Counted from the first letter of the stretch, positions 45,641-58,446 are shown. The stretch: 64,000 nucleotides of DNA from Paraescarpia echinospica (GCA_020002185.1 CM034535.1:70054228-70118227), one strand, 5' to 3'. Numbers and translations are program-made. Notes: a model not told the origin generated them from the letters alone.

Positions 45641-46066
45641 CTGAAACACAATACAATAATAACTTTACAAACCGCCATATCCATAAATGTTTGCAACACT
45701 GTACATAAACTAATACATAAAAAGGTACGAATAAAGCCAATTTAAATATAAGAATAAATATATTAAGATGATAAATGTACTATAAAAATAAATTTGTTTG
45801 TTTGTTAAAATAGTAAGTTAAGATAAATACTAAGCTAAACAAGCTAATTAATGTAGACAAAATTTAACAAATTTAACATAAAAAACAAGTAGTTAACAAG
45901 TCAGACTAAATAATAAAAGAATATAAACATGTAATTATGCTAAAGTGAAACTGCAGTCGTGTGTGCAATGCTCTTGATGGGGGGGACAAGCTTAGTCACC
46001 CATTCATTTGTCATGCTGAGATGAGTCCAATATGCAATAATCATAAATTACAAATTGTGCACGTAC
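45641..46066 (-). other. Intron of the membrane-protein gene
   Basis: A 426-bp AT-rich intron (GTACGT donor, GTTTCAG acceptor). No repeat recognised. Confidence 0.5.
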
Positions 46067-46160
46067 TTGAGAGCGAGAATTGCGCCAAGGCCGATGATGA
46101 AGAAGACACCAGCGAGAGACCCAGCGATGGTGATGGCCACAAGGGAACTGTCCATTCGTG
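46067..46160 (-). CDS. Membrane-protein gene, transmembrane exon
   Basis: A 94-nt exon entered in phase 1 after CACTTGCAG and left in phase 2 at CTCAA|GTACGT. It encodes ARMDSS, then a helix LVAITIAGSLAGVFFIIGLG and AILALK. A Gly/Ala-spaced helix (GSLAG) followed by lysine is typical of a type I anchor. Confidence 0.85.
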
Positions 46161-46746
46161 CTGCAAGTGGAATGTAACGCATGATAAAACATGACTGAAC
46201 AATTGGTGTTGCGACATTGGGGGCCTTCTAGATAAAGATTACATCATACCTTACACTGCATAATAGTATGTCTTGGAGTCCGGGGGTAACATGCATGATT
46301 TCAAGTACACAGAATGAGGGAAACTGAGATTTTATCGCCAACTTTTTAGGACATTGTTTCATCTTTACAAAAACTATGACAGGACATAGCATGTCAGGGG
46401 GAACTTAACTTAAGGTTCATCAGACTGGATGGTTCCGATCAGTATTACTTTTCTTATTTCAATGTAAATTTACCTTCTTTCCTGTGATATATTGGTCGCT
46501 ATATCTGCGAGCTGCCTCGGAAAACTACCACTCTTCGACGATCTCCTGAAGAGCAACCCAGGTCGTTGCCTGGGATCCATACCAGCTAATGACAGCATTG
46601 CACAGAATCCCCACTGTGTTGCCATCTAGAGTTGTCTCAAGGAGCTCGCTGATAGCAACCAAAATGTCATGGAAAAAAGCTAAACTGACAGTAACGGAAG
46701 TAAAAACAATACTAATTCTTGGAGATATTTATGAAGCTCATCCTAC
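46161..46746 (-). other. Intron of the membrane-protein gene
   Basis: No repeat or gene recognised over 586 bp. Confidence 0.5.
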
Positions 46747-46857
46747 CTTTCTTTTCACACCTGTCGCCTGCGTAGCCTTGCTTGCAGGAGCAGGTGACGG
46801 TGCCATCAGAACTGGCACTGCACAAGCCGTTGTTCTTGCAGTAGCCCACGCACGGAT
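46747..46857 (-). CDS. Membrane-protein gene, EGF-like exon
   Basis: A 111-nt phase 1-1 exon. It encodes DPCVGYCKNNGLCSASSDG and TVTCSCKQGYAGDRCEKK, with six cysteines in EGF spacing and the final C-x-C-x(2)-G-Y/F-x-G-x-x-C block. It lies next to the transmembrane exon, so this is the membrane-proximal module. It does not carry the D-x-D/N-E signature of calcium-binding EGF domains. Confidence 0.9.
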
Positions 46858-46888
46858 CTGTCGCAAACACATATGCAATCAATGCAAG

Positions 46889-49262
46889 CTTCACAGTCAG
46901 ATGAGCTGTGAAGCTTGCATACAACACAGCCAGATGAGCTGTTAAGCTTGCATACAACACAGTCAGATGAGCTGTGAAGCTTGCATACAACACAGTCAGA
47001 TGAGCTGTGAAGCTTGCATACAACACAGCCAGATGAGCTGTGAAGCTTGCATACAACACAGCCAGATGAGCTGTGAAGCTTGCATACAACACAGTCAGAT
47101 GAGCTGTGAAGCTTGCATACAACACAGCCAGATGAGCTGTGAAGCTTGCATACAACACAGCCAGATGAGCTGTGAAGCTTGCATACAACACAGCCAGATG
47201 AGCTGTGAAGCTTGCATACAACACAGCCAGATGAGCTGTGAAGCTTGCATACAACACAGTCAGATGAGTTGTGAAGCTTGCATACAACACAGTCAGATGA
47301 GCTGTGAAGCTTGCATACAACACAGTCAGCTGTTAAGCTTGCATACATCACAGCCAGATGAGCTGTGAAGCTTGCATACAACACAGCCAGATGAGCTGTG
47401 AAGCTTGCATACAACACAGCCAGATGAGCTGTGAAGCTTGCATACAACACAGCCAGATGAGCTGTGAAGCTTGCATACAACACAGCCAGATGAGCTGTGA
47501 AGCTTGATGATGAGCTGTGAAGCTTGCATACAACACAGTCAGACGAACTGTGAAGCTTGCATACATCACAGCCAGATGAGCTGTGAAGCTTGCATACAAC
47601 AGTCAGACGAGCTGTGAAGCTTGCATACATCACAGCCAGACGAGCTGTGAAGCTTGCATACAACACAGCCAGATGAGCTGTGAAGCTTGCATACAACACA
47701 GCCAGATGAGCTGTGAAGCTTGCATACAACACAGCCAGATGAGCTGTGAAGCTTGCATACAACGCAGCCAGATGAGCTGTGAAGCTTGCATACAACACAG
47801 CCAGATGATCTGTGAAGCTTGCATACAACACAGTCAGACGAACTGTGAAGCTTGCATACATCACAGCCAGATGAGCTGTGAAGCTTGCATACAACAGTCA
47901 GACGAGCTGTGAAGCTTGCATACATCACAGCCAGATGAGCTGTGAAGCTTGCATACAACAGTCAGACGAGCTGTGAAGCTTGCATACAACACAGCCAGAT
48001 GAGCTGTGAAGCTTGCATACATCACAGCCAGATGAGCTGTGAAGCTTGCATACAACACAGCCAGATGAGCTGTGAAGCTTGCATACAACACAGCCAGATG
48101 AGCTGTGAAGCTTGCATACAACACAGCCAGATGAGCTGTGAAGCTTGCATACAACACAGCCAGATGAGCTGTGAAGCTTGCATACAACACAGCCAGATGA
48201 GCTGTGAAGCTTGCATACAACACAGTCAGACGAACTGTGAAGCTTGCATACATCACAGCCAGATGAGCTGTGAAGCTTGCATACAACAGTCAGACGAGCT
48301 GTGAAGCTTGCATACATCACAGCCAGACGAGCTGTGAAGCTTGCATACAACACAGCCAGATGAGCTGTGAAGCTTGCATACAACACAGCCAGATGAGCTG
48401 TGAAGCTTGCATACAACACAGCCAGATGAGCTGTGAAGCTTGCATACCACACAGCCAGATGAGCTGTGAAGCTTGCATACAACACAGCCAGATGCTGTGA
48501 AGCTTACCACAGTCAGCCAGCATACAACACAGCCAGATGAGCTGTGAAGCTTGCATACAACACAGCCAGATGAGCTGTGAAGCTTGCATACAACACAGCC
48601 AGATGAGCTGTGAAGCTTGCATACCACACAGCCAGATGAGCTGTGAAGCTTGCATACAACACAGCCAGATGAGCTGTGAAGCTTGCATACAACACAGCCA
48701 GATGATCTGTGAAGCTTGCATACAACACAGCCAGATGAGCTGTGAAGCTTGCATACAACACAGTCAGATGAAGTGAAGCTTGACATCACAGCCAGATGAG
48801 CTGTGAAGCTTGCATACAACACAGCCAGATGAGCTGTGAAGCTTGCATACAACACAGCCAGATGAGCTGTGAAGCTTGCATACAACACAGCCAGATGATC
48901 TGTGAAGCTTGCATACAACACAGCCAGATGAGCTGTGAAGCTTGCATACAACACAGCCAGATGAGCTGTGAAGCTTGCATACAACACAGCCAGATGAGCT
49001 GTGAAGCTTGCATACCACACAGCCAGATGAGCTGTGAAGCTTGCATACAACACAGCCAGATGAGCTGTGAAGCTTGCATACAACACAGTCAGACGAGCTG
49101 TGAAGCTTGCATACAACACAGCCAGATGAGCTGTGAAGCTTGCATCCAGCAGTCAGACAAACAGTGAAGCTTGCATACAACACAGCCAGATGAGCTGTGA
49201 AGCTTGCATACAACACAGCCAGATGAGCTGTGAAGCTTGCATACAAAAAAACCCAGATGAGC
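46889..49262 (-). repeat. 33-bp minisatellite, about 72 copies
   Basis: The unit, on the + strand, contains CACAGCCAGATGAGCTGTGA and AGCTTGCATACAA. Variants include GTCAGACGA and CATCACAG, and some shorter, damaged units occur (for example around 47510 and 48490-48530). It fills the intron upstream of the EGF exon. Frames on both strands follow the 11-codon period and are not genes. Confidence 0.95.
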
Positions 49263-49474
49263 TGTAATTATCACCATGGGAAGTGTAAGCCTCATTTGGA
49301 ACACTTTGGTTTGGAAATACCGCCAAAAGGAAATGAGGGCACTGTAACTTCTGCTGCCAATGTAATTTATGTGGAACAATGCTAATTGATGAAATGTTAT
49401 CAACTTTAAATCATGGTTGTTCAAAAGGCAAATATAAGTTTCCATACAAACTTTATAAGCCAGAATGCTCACAG

Positions 49475-50880
49475 GTCTCCATAAATAGAAAGAGTAGCAG
49501 TGATTACATGTCTCCATAAATAGAAAGAGTAGCAGTGATTACATGTATCCATAAATAGAAAGAGTAGCACTGATTACATGTCTCCATAAATAGAAAGAGT
49601 AACATTGATTACATGTTTCCATAAATAGAAAAAGTAGCATTGATTACATGTCTTCATAAATAGAAAGAGTAACACTGATTACATGTCTCCATAAATAGAA
49701 AGAGTAACATTGATTACATGTTTCCATAAATAGAAAGAGTAACATTGATTACATGTCTCCATAAATAGAAAGAGTAGCAGTGATTACATGTCTTCATAAA
49801 TAGAAAGAGTAGCATTGATTACATGTCTCCATAAATAGAAAGAGTAACATTGATTACATATCTCCATAAATAGAAAGAGTAACATTGATTACATGTCTCC
49901 ATAAATAGAAAGAGTAGCAGTGATTACATGTCTTCATAAATAGAAGAGTAACATTGATTACATGTCTTCATAATTAGAAAGAGTAGCATTGATTACATGT
50001 CTTCATTAATAGAAAGAGTAACATTGATTACATGTCTCCATAAATAGAAAGAGTAACATTGATTACATGTCTCCATAATTAGAAAGAGTAACATTGATTA
50101 CATGTCTCCATAATTAGAAAGAGTAGCAGTGATTACGTCTTCATAAATAGAAAGAGTAGCATTGATTACATGTCTCCATAATTAGAGAGTAGCAGTGAGT
50201 ACATGTCTTCATAAATAGAAAGAGTAACATTGATTACATGTCTCCATAAATAGAAAGAGTAGCAGTGATTACATGTCTTCATAAATAGAAAGAGTAACAT
50301 TGATTACATGTCTTCATAAATAGAAAGAGTAACATTGATTACATGTCTCCATAATTAGAAAGAGTAGCAGTGATTACATCTTCATAAATAGAAAGAGTAG
50401 CATTGATTACATGTCTCCATAAATAGAAAGAGTAACATTGATTACATGTCTCCATAATTAGAAAGAGTAACATTGATTACATGTCTCCATAATTAGAAAG
50501 AGTAGCATTGATTACATGTCTCCATAAATAGAAAGAGTAGCAGTGACTACGTCTTCATAAATAGAAAGAGTAACATTGATTACATGTTTCCATAAATAGA
50601 AAGAGTAACATTGATTACATGTCTCCATAAATAGAAAGAGTAGCAGTGATTACATGTCTTCATAAATAGAAAGAGTAGCATTGATTACATGTCTCCATAA
50701 ATAGAAAGAGTAACATTGATTACATGTCTCCATAATTAGAAAGAGTAGCAGTGATTACATGTCTCCATAAATAGAAAGAGTAGCATTGATTACATGTCTC
50801 CATAATTAGAAAGAGTAGCATTGATTACATGTCTCCATAAATACAAAGAGTAGCACTGATTACATGTCTCCATAAATAGA
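49475..50880 (+). repeat. 35-bp minisatellite, left block, about 40 copies
   Basis: The unit contains CTCCATAAATAGAAAGAGTA and GCATTGATTACATG, with CTTC/CTCC, AAAT/AATT and AGCAG/AACATT variants. The array is cut at 50880 by a CR1 element and resumes at 53684. Confidence 0.93.
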
Positions 50881-53683
50881 TTTAACAAGATTGCCATCCA
50901 GAGAATTAACTCTAGATGGCAGGTGGACAAGGAAGCCCTTTGGCTTATCGAGAGTCCAATCCTTTTATCTACATATATCCAGCCCTTCTGAGGTATGTGT
51001 CGATTTTATTTTTAAACATATTCACACTACTAGCACCCACACAATCATCAGATAATGTTCCATTCATTCAGTCCTTTGTGAAAATGAGAACTTTCTCACG
51101 TCTAATCTACACTGCTCCTTTACTAATGTAACTTCATGTCCTCTAGTCTTTCTATCTTTCTTAACTGAAAAAAAACATATTTCTATCAATATTTTCATAA
51201 CCATTCAATATTTTAAAAACTTCTATCTGGTCTCTAGTGTTGTTAAACCACATTCTTTTAGGCGTTTTTCATAACTAAGATCCCTCAGTTTTGGTATCAT
51301 TTTAGTCGCTCTCCTCTGTACTCTTTCTAGCATATCTATGTCCTTCTTGTGGTATGGCCTCCACGCTTGTACACAATATTCTAAATTAGGCCTAACTATT
51401 GTTTTGTACAGCGGTATTATTAGTTCTTTTTCTTTATATGCTATATTTCGCCTAATCAATCCAAGGATTTGATTTCCCTTTGAAGCTGCAATTCCACACT
51501 GCTCTGAAACCTTCATGTCAGCACTAATTGTCAGCCCTAAGTCTTTTTCTTTTACAGTAGTACTTAGTACAGTTCCCCCCATTGTATATTCTACATATTC
51601 GTTCCCATGTCCTGTGTGAAGGCATTTACATTTCCCAAAATTGAACAACATTTGCCACTTTTCAGACCATTTGATCAACCTGTCAAGATCATCTTGTAAA
51701 TGCTGTCTATCCCCATCACTTTTAATCCTTCTAAACACTTTTGTATCATCTGCAAATTTCAACACCTTGCTAGCTATATCATCGTCCAAATCGTTTATAT
51801 ATATTAAGACTAATATAGGTCCCAGTACTGATCCCTGTGAAACCCCACTCAAAACCGATTTCCAGTTTGAAGCCTCCCCATCAACAACTACCTGTTGTCT
51901 TCTGTCAATCAGCCATTTTTCTATCCAGTTAATTATACCATTTCCTATGCCATGGGCTTTTAGTTTAAGCAGTAATCTCTGATGTGGCACTTTGTCGAAA
52001 GCTTTTTGAAAATCTAAGTGGATGATATCTGCTGGTGATCCATCATCTACCCACTTAGTGATATCTTCCAAAAAACATAACATATTTGTTAAGCATGACC
52101 TCGCTTTTAGAAACCCATGTTGAGATGGGTTTATCAAGTTATGTTTAACAAGAAAATCCACCATGTGATCTTTAATTAGTCTTTCTAATAATTTACAAAT
52201 CACCGATGTTAAATTAACTGGTCTATAATTATTTGACTTGTTTCTCGAACCTTTTTTAAATAACGGTATAATGTTTGCTTCTTTCCATTCTAAAGGAACC
52301 ACTCCCTCTTCTAATGACAAGTTGAAAACTGTTGCAAGCGGTATGCTAATTTGTTCTACAATTTCCACTAGTAGTTTGGGTGGAATACCATCCACTCCAG
52401 GTGATTTATCCCATCTTTCACTCCAGGTGATTTATTATCCTTCTACCATTACCCCGGGGTTACAATTAATTGTCCTAAATAGTCTGAATTTGCCCCCTTG
52501 AACTTAGCCTCTGGTACTGGCAGTGAACTAATATCTTCCCTGGTAAACACTGAACTAAAGTACTCATTCAGGTCTTCTGCCATTAAGAATCCTTCTGATA
52601 TTATATTTCCAGCACTATCTTCTAGAGGACCGACCTTATCCTGAACTTTCTGTTTGCTTCGAACATACGCATAAAAACTCTTGCTGTCATGTTTTATATT
52701 ACAAGCTAATTTATGTTCATAGCTTCTCTTTGAATTTCTAATTTCAGCTGTAGCTTGGTTTAGTGCTTCTTTATAAATGTTGTAGTCTTCGTCATTTCCA
52801 GTACGTCTATATGACTTCCACATCATTTGTTTATATTTAATTTTTCTAATGGCTTCTTTCGATAAGTATTTCTTTCTGGTCCGTTTCCCTTGTTTTTTGA
52901 AGGGAACAAATTTATCTACGATGCACTCTATTTCATTCTTTAAGATATTTCAGCATTCTGTTGCTGTCTTATTCTTCAGTGTATTATTCCAGTCTATCTT
53001 TGCTAAATATTTCCTCATTTCCTTATATCTTCCTTTGTGGAAATTTCTCCTGAACTGCTTTTTATTATTTCTTTCTGATTTTACTTTGATGGTAAAATGT
53101 ATCTGGTTGTGATCACTACTTCCCAGAGGCTCACATAATTTAACATTGTCAACTAATTCATTCTGTGAGGACAAAACTAAGTCTAACACATTCTCTCCCC
53201 TGGTTGGTTCTAGCACATGTTGAGAAAGGAAACTATCTTGTACTAAAACTAAAAACTTGTGGTCCTCACTACCCATACTCTGTAGAGATTTCCATTTTAT
53301 ATGCCCATGGTTAAAATCCCCCATAATAACACAGTCCCGTTTGCTCACTTCCCTTACAGCGTTTTGTATTTTTTCATTCTCTTCTATGCTTATGTTTGGA
53401 CTTCGATAAACTAATCCAACCGTTAACATCAAGTTTCCTGTAACTATGTTACACCAAACAGCTTCTTCGCAATCTGCTTCTCTTTCTAATTTTATTTCAT
53501 AAGCCTGGATAAATTCTTTAATATATAAAATAACTCCACCTCCCCTTCTTCCTATTCTATCTTTCCTAAACATTACATATCCTGTCAGTCCCAATTCGGC
53601 ATCAGATATATCGGTGGTTGCCCATGATTCGGTTATACCTATTATGTGAGGTCAATATCTTCTACCATAATGTTTAGTTCAAA
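50881..53683 (-). mobile_element. CR1-clade LINE, second copy, 5'-truncated, inserted in the 35-bp array
   Basis: On the - strand, from a 5' end equivalent to base 5192 of the copy at 3.2-8.0 kb down to the shared 3' end (CTCTGGATGGCAATCTTGTT). AAATAGA flanks both sides (left about 50874-50880, right from 53684), compatible with a 7-bp target duplication, although the flanking sequence is itself repetitive. The interrupted array continues on both sides, so the insertion is younger than the array. Confidence 0.9.
50916..53594 (-). pseudogene. CR1 ORF2, second copy, broken
   Basis: Three main frames remain: endonuclease (53594-52950, with GDFNHGHIKW and SSDHNQIHF), a middle region (52826-52449) and reverse transcriptase (52395-51223, with QKAFDKVPH and FADDTKVFRR). 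Frames are broken near 52930, near 52440 (beside a short duplication of CTCCAGGTGATTTA), and near 51222, after LETR. The usual SGVPQGSVLGP reads SGVSQGSVLGP, a change in a conserved motif. The copy is non-functional but still very similar to the intact ORF2. Confidence 0.9.
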
Positions 53684-53772
53684 TAGAAAGAGTAACATTG
53701 ATTACGTCTCCATAAATAGAAAGAGTAATTGATTGATTACATGTCTCCATAATTAGAAAGAGTAGCATTACC
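53684..53772 (+). repeat. 35-bp minisatellite, right block
   Basis: Two to three further units (AAATAGAAAGAGTAACATTG and so on) continue the array interrupted at 50880. Confidence 0.88.
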
Positions 53773-53903
53773 AACATAAATTCCATCTGAGGTTCAACCA
53801 AATGGTGTTTTCATGATAATGATAATAGTTGTCTTACAGAGATAAGTTTGACACACATTCCTGTTAAATCACAACTACTGTGGGCATCACAACATTTTCT
53901 CAC

Positions 53904-54197
53904 CCCTGCAAATCTTGCCATCGCCAAAATACTCTTTCTTGCAGCTACACAGGAACCAATCAGATGTGGGGGTGCACAACCCATGGACAGGGTGACAGTC
54001 ATTCGCTCCAGTCGCACAGCGGTCTATGTCTCCAGCAATACAGAGGGTGTCTGATATTGCCCCAGGGTTCACTGTCTTAGTACCCTTTGGGCAGAAAATG
54101 CAACTGTCCTGCCCCCTGGTGGGCTGGTAACTACCGATGGGGCAGACTTTACAACTGTCGCTGACTGCGTCTCTGTAGTTGCCAGCAGCACACTCAA
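53904..54197 (-). CDS. Membrane-protein gene, fourth GCC2/GCC3 module and EGF-like module
   Basis: A 294-nt phase 1-1 exon. It encodes ECAAGNYRDAVSDSCKVCPI, GSYQPTRGQDSCIFCPKG, TVNPGAISDTLCIAG, then an EGF-like module DIDRCATGANDCHPVHGLC, FLCSCKKEYFGDGKICR. DIDRC and the GDGKIC ending fit a calcium-binding type EGF. The single exon seems to be a fusion of what are separate exons in the other modules. Confidence 0.9.
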
Positions 54198-54915
54198 CTA
54201 AAACATTCAAAGTGCAATGTCAACATGTGTGTCATCAACATTGACAATTAATAAATGTATCGGGCTTGTCTTGTGGACAACGTAACATTATTGACCAGTA
54301 TAACAGGTTCATTTAGTGAACGGTGACATTGTTGACAAACATACTAGGCTTGTCTAGTGAATATCTGTCACATTGACAACATATATATATATATATATAT
54401 CAGGTTCATTTAGTGAACACAGTGACATTGTTGATAGATATATCACGTTTATTTAGTGAACACAGTAACATCAGATATGTCTGGTTCATTTAGTGAACAT
54501 TGACACCGTAGACAAATAGACAAGCTTACAATGTGAAAAAAGGTACAATGTTGACAAATATACTAAGCACATCTTGTGAACAAGGTTAATTATCTTTATT
54601 AACCCTATAAACCCTTGCATAAGTACCACAGACAGGAGGGCAGAACTTGTAATTAGAATGGCCTGACGATTACTTAGTTTGTCACATTGAAATGTTTGCT
54701 CCTTCACGGCTTTAATTCATGACCCCTACAATATTATTATCATGTTTATCATGGGGCAAGTTATCAGTAGAAATTTATTGTTATACACAAAACACAAATG
54801 GTCACCATCTTGAAATATATTTTCTTTCATGCACATGTTACATCGCAGTAGAGTATTGGACATTGGAAACATCGATTGCTTTTGCTTGCACCCAGAATAA
54901 TTTCACCATGCTCAC
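54198..54915 (-). other. Intron with a diverged 60-bp repeat
   Basis: Imperfect repeats with TTCATTTAGTGAACA and GTGACATTGTTGA lie at about 54235-54600, with an AT run at 54380-54400. The rest is unremarkable. Confidence 0.6.
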
Positions 54916-55077
54916 CAGCATTGCAGTCTGCACTGGAGGTGGCGCCACCAGTGACTGTCGTGTAACCATAGGAACATAAGCTGCATGCGTCGCCAGATGT
55001 CGTGTCTTTGTAGCTGCCCTTCTCGCATGGGACACACACCCCCGTCTCCCCCAATTCCTCGCCCCTGGGGCATCCAT
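54916..55077 (-). CDS. Membrane-protein gene, third GCC2/GCC3 module
   Basis: A 162-nt phase 1-1 exon encoding DGCPRGEELGETGVCVPCEK, GSYKDTTSGDACSLCSYG and TTVTGGATSSADC. Cysteines follow C-x(12)-C-x(2)-C-x(13)-C-x(2)-C, and the pattern ends GAT..DC, as in the GCC2/GCC3 (ephrin-receptor-like) family. Confidence 0.92.
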
Positions 55078-55406
55078 CTGAAGCAACATATACAGTCTCG
55101 TATCACACAATGGTGATGATACATGATATAAATCTTATCATTTAAAATCAAACGCAAATTCATGATTTGTTATTTTTTCTTCAAACTGTTTGTAGGATTT
55201 ATGTCACTTTTTGGGATTTATGTAATATTAATCTTTTAATAACTATTTGTAGGTTTAAGAACATTTTTAAAATAATTTAAAAACAGTGATTTCAGTACCT
55301 ATATCTAAACATTTATCTGGATAATGAATCAGCCGTCATCAAATTCTGTTAAATAAGACTGGCACTCCAGAATAAGTACACCTGGTATGTTTGTGACAAC
55401 CCTCAC
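55078..55406 (-). other. Intron, no recognised content
   Basis: A 329-bp AT-rich intron with a GTGAGG donor and CTTCAG acceptor. Confidence 0.5.
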
Positions 55407-55568
55407 CTATGCATTGTGTCCTCATTGTTGCCCCCACCTGAGCTGTAGTATGCCCTGCAGGGCAGGGGGTACAGCGGTCCTGCCCCATCTCCTCCTGGTA
55501 GTAGCCAATGGGGCAGAGGTCACACCCCTGGGTTTGTATGGAATAGAACTTGCCCTCGGGGCAATTGG
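55407..55568 (-). CDS. Membrane-protein gene, second GCC2/GCC3 module
   Basis: A 162-nt phase 1-1 exon encoding NCPEGKFYSIQTQGCDLCPI, GYYQEEMGQDRCTPCPAG and TTAQVGATMRTQCI. Same length, phase and cysteine pattern as its neighbours, so it arose by exon duplication. Confidence 0.93.
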
Positions 55569-55714
55569 CTGAAAATACAAGTTCATTATGCAATAATGGT
55601 GATCTAGAATGATGTCTCCGACTACAACCATAACTTTGTAAAATTCCACCACAAACTTCCTGTTTTTTCAAAATGTCTACGATTTTCCACTGAATATATC
55701 TCAGCAATTACCCT

Positions 55715-57180
55715 AACAGAGAAGAAATGAGAAGATGCAAAAGAATGAATGAGAAGACACAGAAAAGGTAACAAATAAGAAGATGCAAGAAAAGAAATGA
55801 GAAGACACAAGAGAATAGGACAAATGAGAAGACACAAGAGAAGAGAATAAATGAGAAGACACAAGAGAAGAGACAAAATGAGAAGACACAAGAGAAGAGA
55901 CAAAATGAGAAGACTCAAATGAAGAGAACGAATGAAAAGACACAACAGAAGAAATTGGAAGACACCAGAGAAGAGAACAAATGAGAAGACACAAGAGAAC
56001 AAACAAGAACACACAAGAGAAGAGAACAAACAAGAGAAGACACAAGAGAAGAGAACAAACAAGAGAAGACACAAGTGAAGAGAACAAATGAGATGACACA
56101 AGAGAAGAGAACAAATGAGAAGACACAAGGAAAAGAACAAACGAGAAGACACAAGAGAACAAATGAGAAGACACAAGAGAAGAGAACAAACAAGGAGACA
56201 CAAGAGAACAAATGAGAAGACAAGAGAAGAGAACAAACAAGAAGACACAAGAGAACAAATGAGAAGACAAGAGAAGAGAACAAACAAGAAGACACAAGAG
56301 AAGAGAACAAAAATGAGAAGACACAAGAGAAGAGTACAAAGGAGACGACACAAGAGAACAAACAAGCAGACACAAGAAAAGATAACAAACGAGAAGACAC
56401 AAGAGAAGAGAACAAACGAGAAGACAAGTAAGGAGAACAAACAAGAAGACACAAGAGAAGAGAACAAAAACGTGAAGACACAAGAGAAGAGAACAAACAA
56501 GAAGACACAAGAGAACAAATGAGAAGACACAAGAGAAAAGAACAAAAACGAGAAGACACAAGAGAAGAGAACAAACGAGTGGACACAAGAGAACAAATGA
56601 GAAGACAAGTGAAGAGAACAAACAAGAAGACACAAGAGAAGATAACAAAAACGAGAAGACACAAGAGAAGAGAACAAACAAGAAGACACAAGAGAAGGGA
56701 ATAAATGAGAAGACACAAGAGAAGAGAATAAATGAGAAGACACAAGAGAAGAGAACAAATGAGAAGACACAAGTGACGAGAACAAGCAAGAAGACACAAG
56801 AGAAGGGAATAAATGAGAAGACACATGAGAAGAAAACAGACGAGAAGAAACATGGGAAGAAATTGGAAGACACAAGAGAAGAGAACAAATGAGAAGACAC
56901 AAGTGACGAGAACAAGCAAGAAGACACAAGAGAAGGGAATAAATGAGAAGACACATGAGAAGAAAACAAACGAGAAGAAACATGGGAAGAAATTGGAAGA
57001 CACAAGAGAAGAGAACAAATGAGAAAACACAAGAGAACAAATGAGAAGAAACAAGAGAAGAAATTGGAAGACACAAGACAACAGAACAAATGAGAAATTA
57101 CAAAGAAGAGACCCAATTAGAGGACACCAAAGAGGAGAATAAATGTGAAGACACAAGGGAAGAGAACAAATAAGAAGACA
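55715..57180 (-). repeat. Purine-rich minisatellite, about 27-bp unit
   Basis: The imperfect unit contains GAGAAGACACAAGAGAAGAG and AACAAAT on the + strand, over about 1.46 kb. Longer blocks recur, for example around 56730-56870 and 56885-57020. Strong strand asymmetry (purines on +, pyrimidines on -) gives spurious Lys/Arg-rich frames on + and Leu/Ser-rich frames on -. Confidence 0.9.
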
Positions 57181-57223
57181 CACAAGAGACAAGTATAAAT
57201 GAGAACCACTGGTGTACACATAC

Positions 57224-57385
57224 TGTAGCACTGTGTGATGTTTGTAGCGCCAACTCCTGTAGTTGTCTGTCCACTGGGACAAGTGAGACACTGGGTCTGA
57301 GCCTCCTGATCGTTGTATTCCCCCTTGGCACATGGCTTACACGTCTTGTTGCTGCTCTCGTAGAGCGTACCTTGAGGACAGCTCA
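57224..57385 (-). CDS. Membrane-protein gene, first GCC2/GCC3 module
   Basis: A 162-nt phase 1-1 exon encoding SCPQGTLYESSNKTCKPCAK, GEYNDQEAQTQCLTCPSG and TTTGVGATNITQCY. Donor CTACA|GTATGT, acceptor GTTTCAG. Confidence 0.93.
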
Positions 57386-58025
57386 CTGAAACATCATGTT
57401 TAATTAAGTTACTTAATTCTGAAATTCTTCAAGATTCAATAACTTCATTGTCCATTTAATACACCGCATTAAAACATAATTTGTTCTTTAGATACACATT
57501 AAAATGGCAGTAATAAAATTGTTAATATACAAAAAATGTGTCAAAGGTTTGTTTACATAATAACTCGATTACAAACATCTCTATTTAATCATGGTGCATA
57601 TTCAGAGCACTTCATTTACTGATAATAAATGTATCAACTTATAATTAAATATAATAATAATTTATTTCAGATGACGTCCATATACAAACATAAAATACAT
57701 ATAAAATATCCAGAAATGCACATACTGTATTAAACAATATATATACATTTTCCTGGACATTCTTTATAAGTAGTAAAAATATGTATTTACATACAGAGGC
57801 CATGTGTTAAATTTTTTTTAAATATTAACACATACAAGTATTGACAAGAAAACAAATTAAAATAAGTAATGACATGTAAAAAGTTATATAAGAATTACAA
57901 GTAAAATAAATATACACACTTAGTATACTATAACATACTATGGTATACCGTACACCCAATTTTCAAGACACAATCAAATTATTTGTTAATTCAGTAATTC
58001 AGTTTCAAGTTAAATGGTGACCTAC
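57386..58025 (-). other. Intron, AT-rich, no recognised content
   Basis: A 640-bp AT-rich intron. I see no repeat family in it. Confidence 0.5.
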
Positions 58026-58186
58026 CACAAGCCTTGTGGTCAGCATTCAGGACCTGACCGGCGGAACAACTCTGACCGGTGCTGATGCTGTTGACCTCCA
58101 CTGACGACACATTGAGACCCTCAGTGAAGTTACCCCCCTTCACTAGGGCACTCACCCCCTCTGCCGCAGTCGACGCATTGCTGGAG
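58026..58186 (-). CDS. Membrane-protein gene, exon of unnamed domain and partial cysteine module
   Basis: A 161-nt exon entered in phase 2 after TTGTTCCAG and left in phase 1 at CTTGTG|GTAGGT. It encodes SSNASTAAEGVSALVKGGNF, TEGLNVSSVEVNSIS and TGQSCSAGQVLNADHKAC, which leads into the first GCC2/GCC3 module. It contains several N-x-S/T sites. Confidence 0.85.
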
Positions 58187-58446
58187 CTGGAACAAACACA
58201 GCATTAGAACAAGTCTAACATCTCACCCCGGCAATGACATTGCTATCAATCCCATCACCCAGGCCTGGCAAATTTTGGCTCTGAACACCAGCTTTTTAAA
58301 ATGTTAAAGCAGCATTTTTTTCTGCTAAACAAATAAAGGCTATAATTTCTCCGAACGGTCGTAGATTAATCTTTGAAAGTCTGGCGCCCGAGATGCAGAC
58401 GTAGGACAAAAACCCATCCCAGCATACACATGATAGCTCGCTTATA

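Noticed and set aside
46712..49246. Open frames repeating CKLHSSSGCVV, FTAHLAVLYAS and SCEACIQHSQM
   Set aside because: An 11-codon period of the 33-bp array; open in several frames on both strands, with no start context or domain.
55622..57333. Leu/Ser-rich 470-480-residue frames on - and Lys/Arg-rich frames on +
   Set aside because: Composition of the purine-rich 27-bp array; the true exons at both edges end at splice sites before it.
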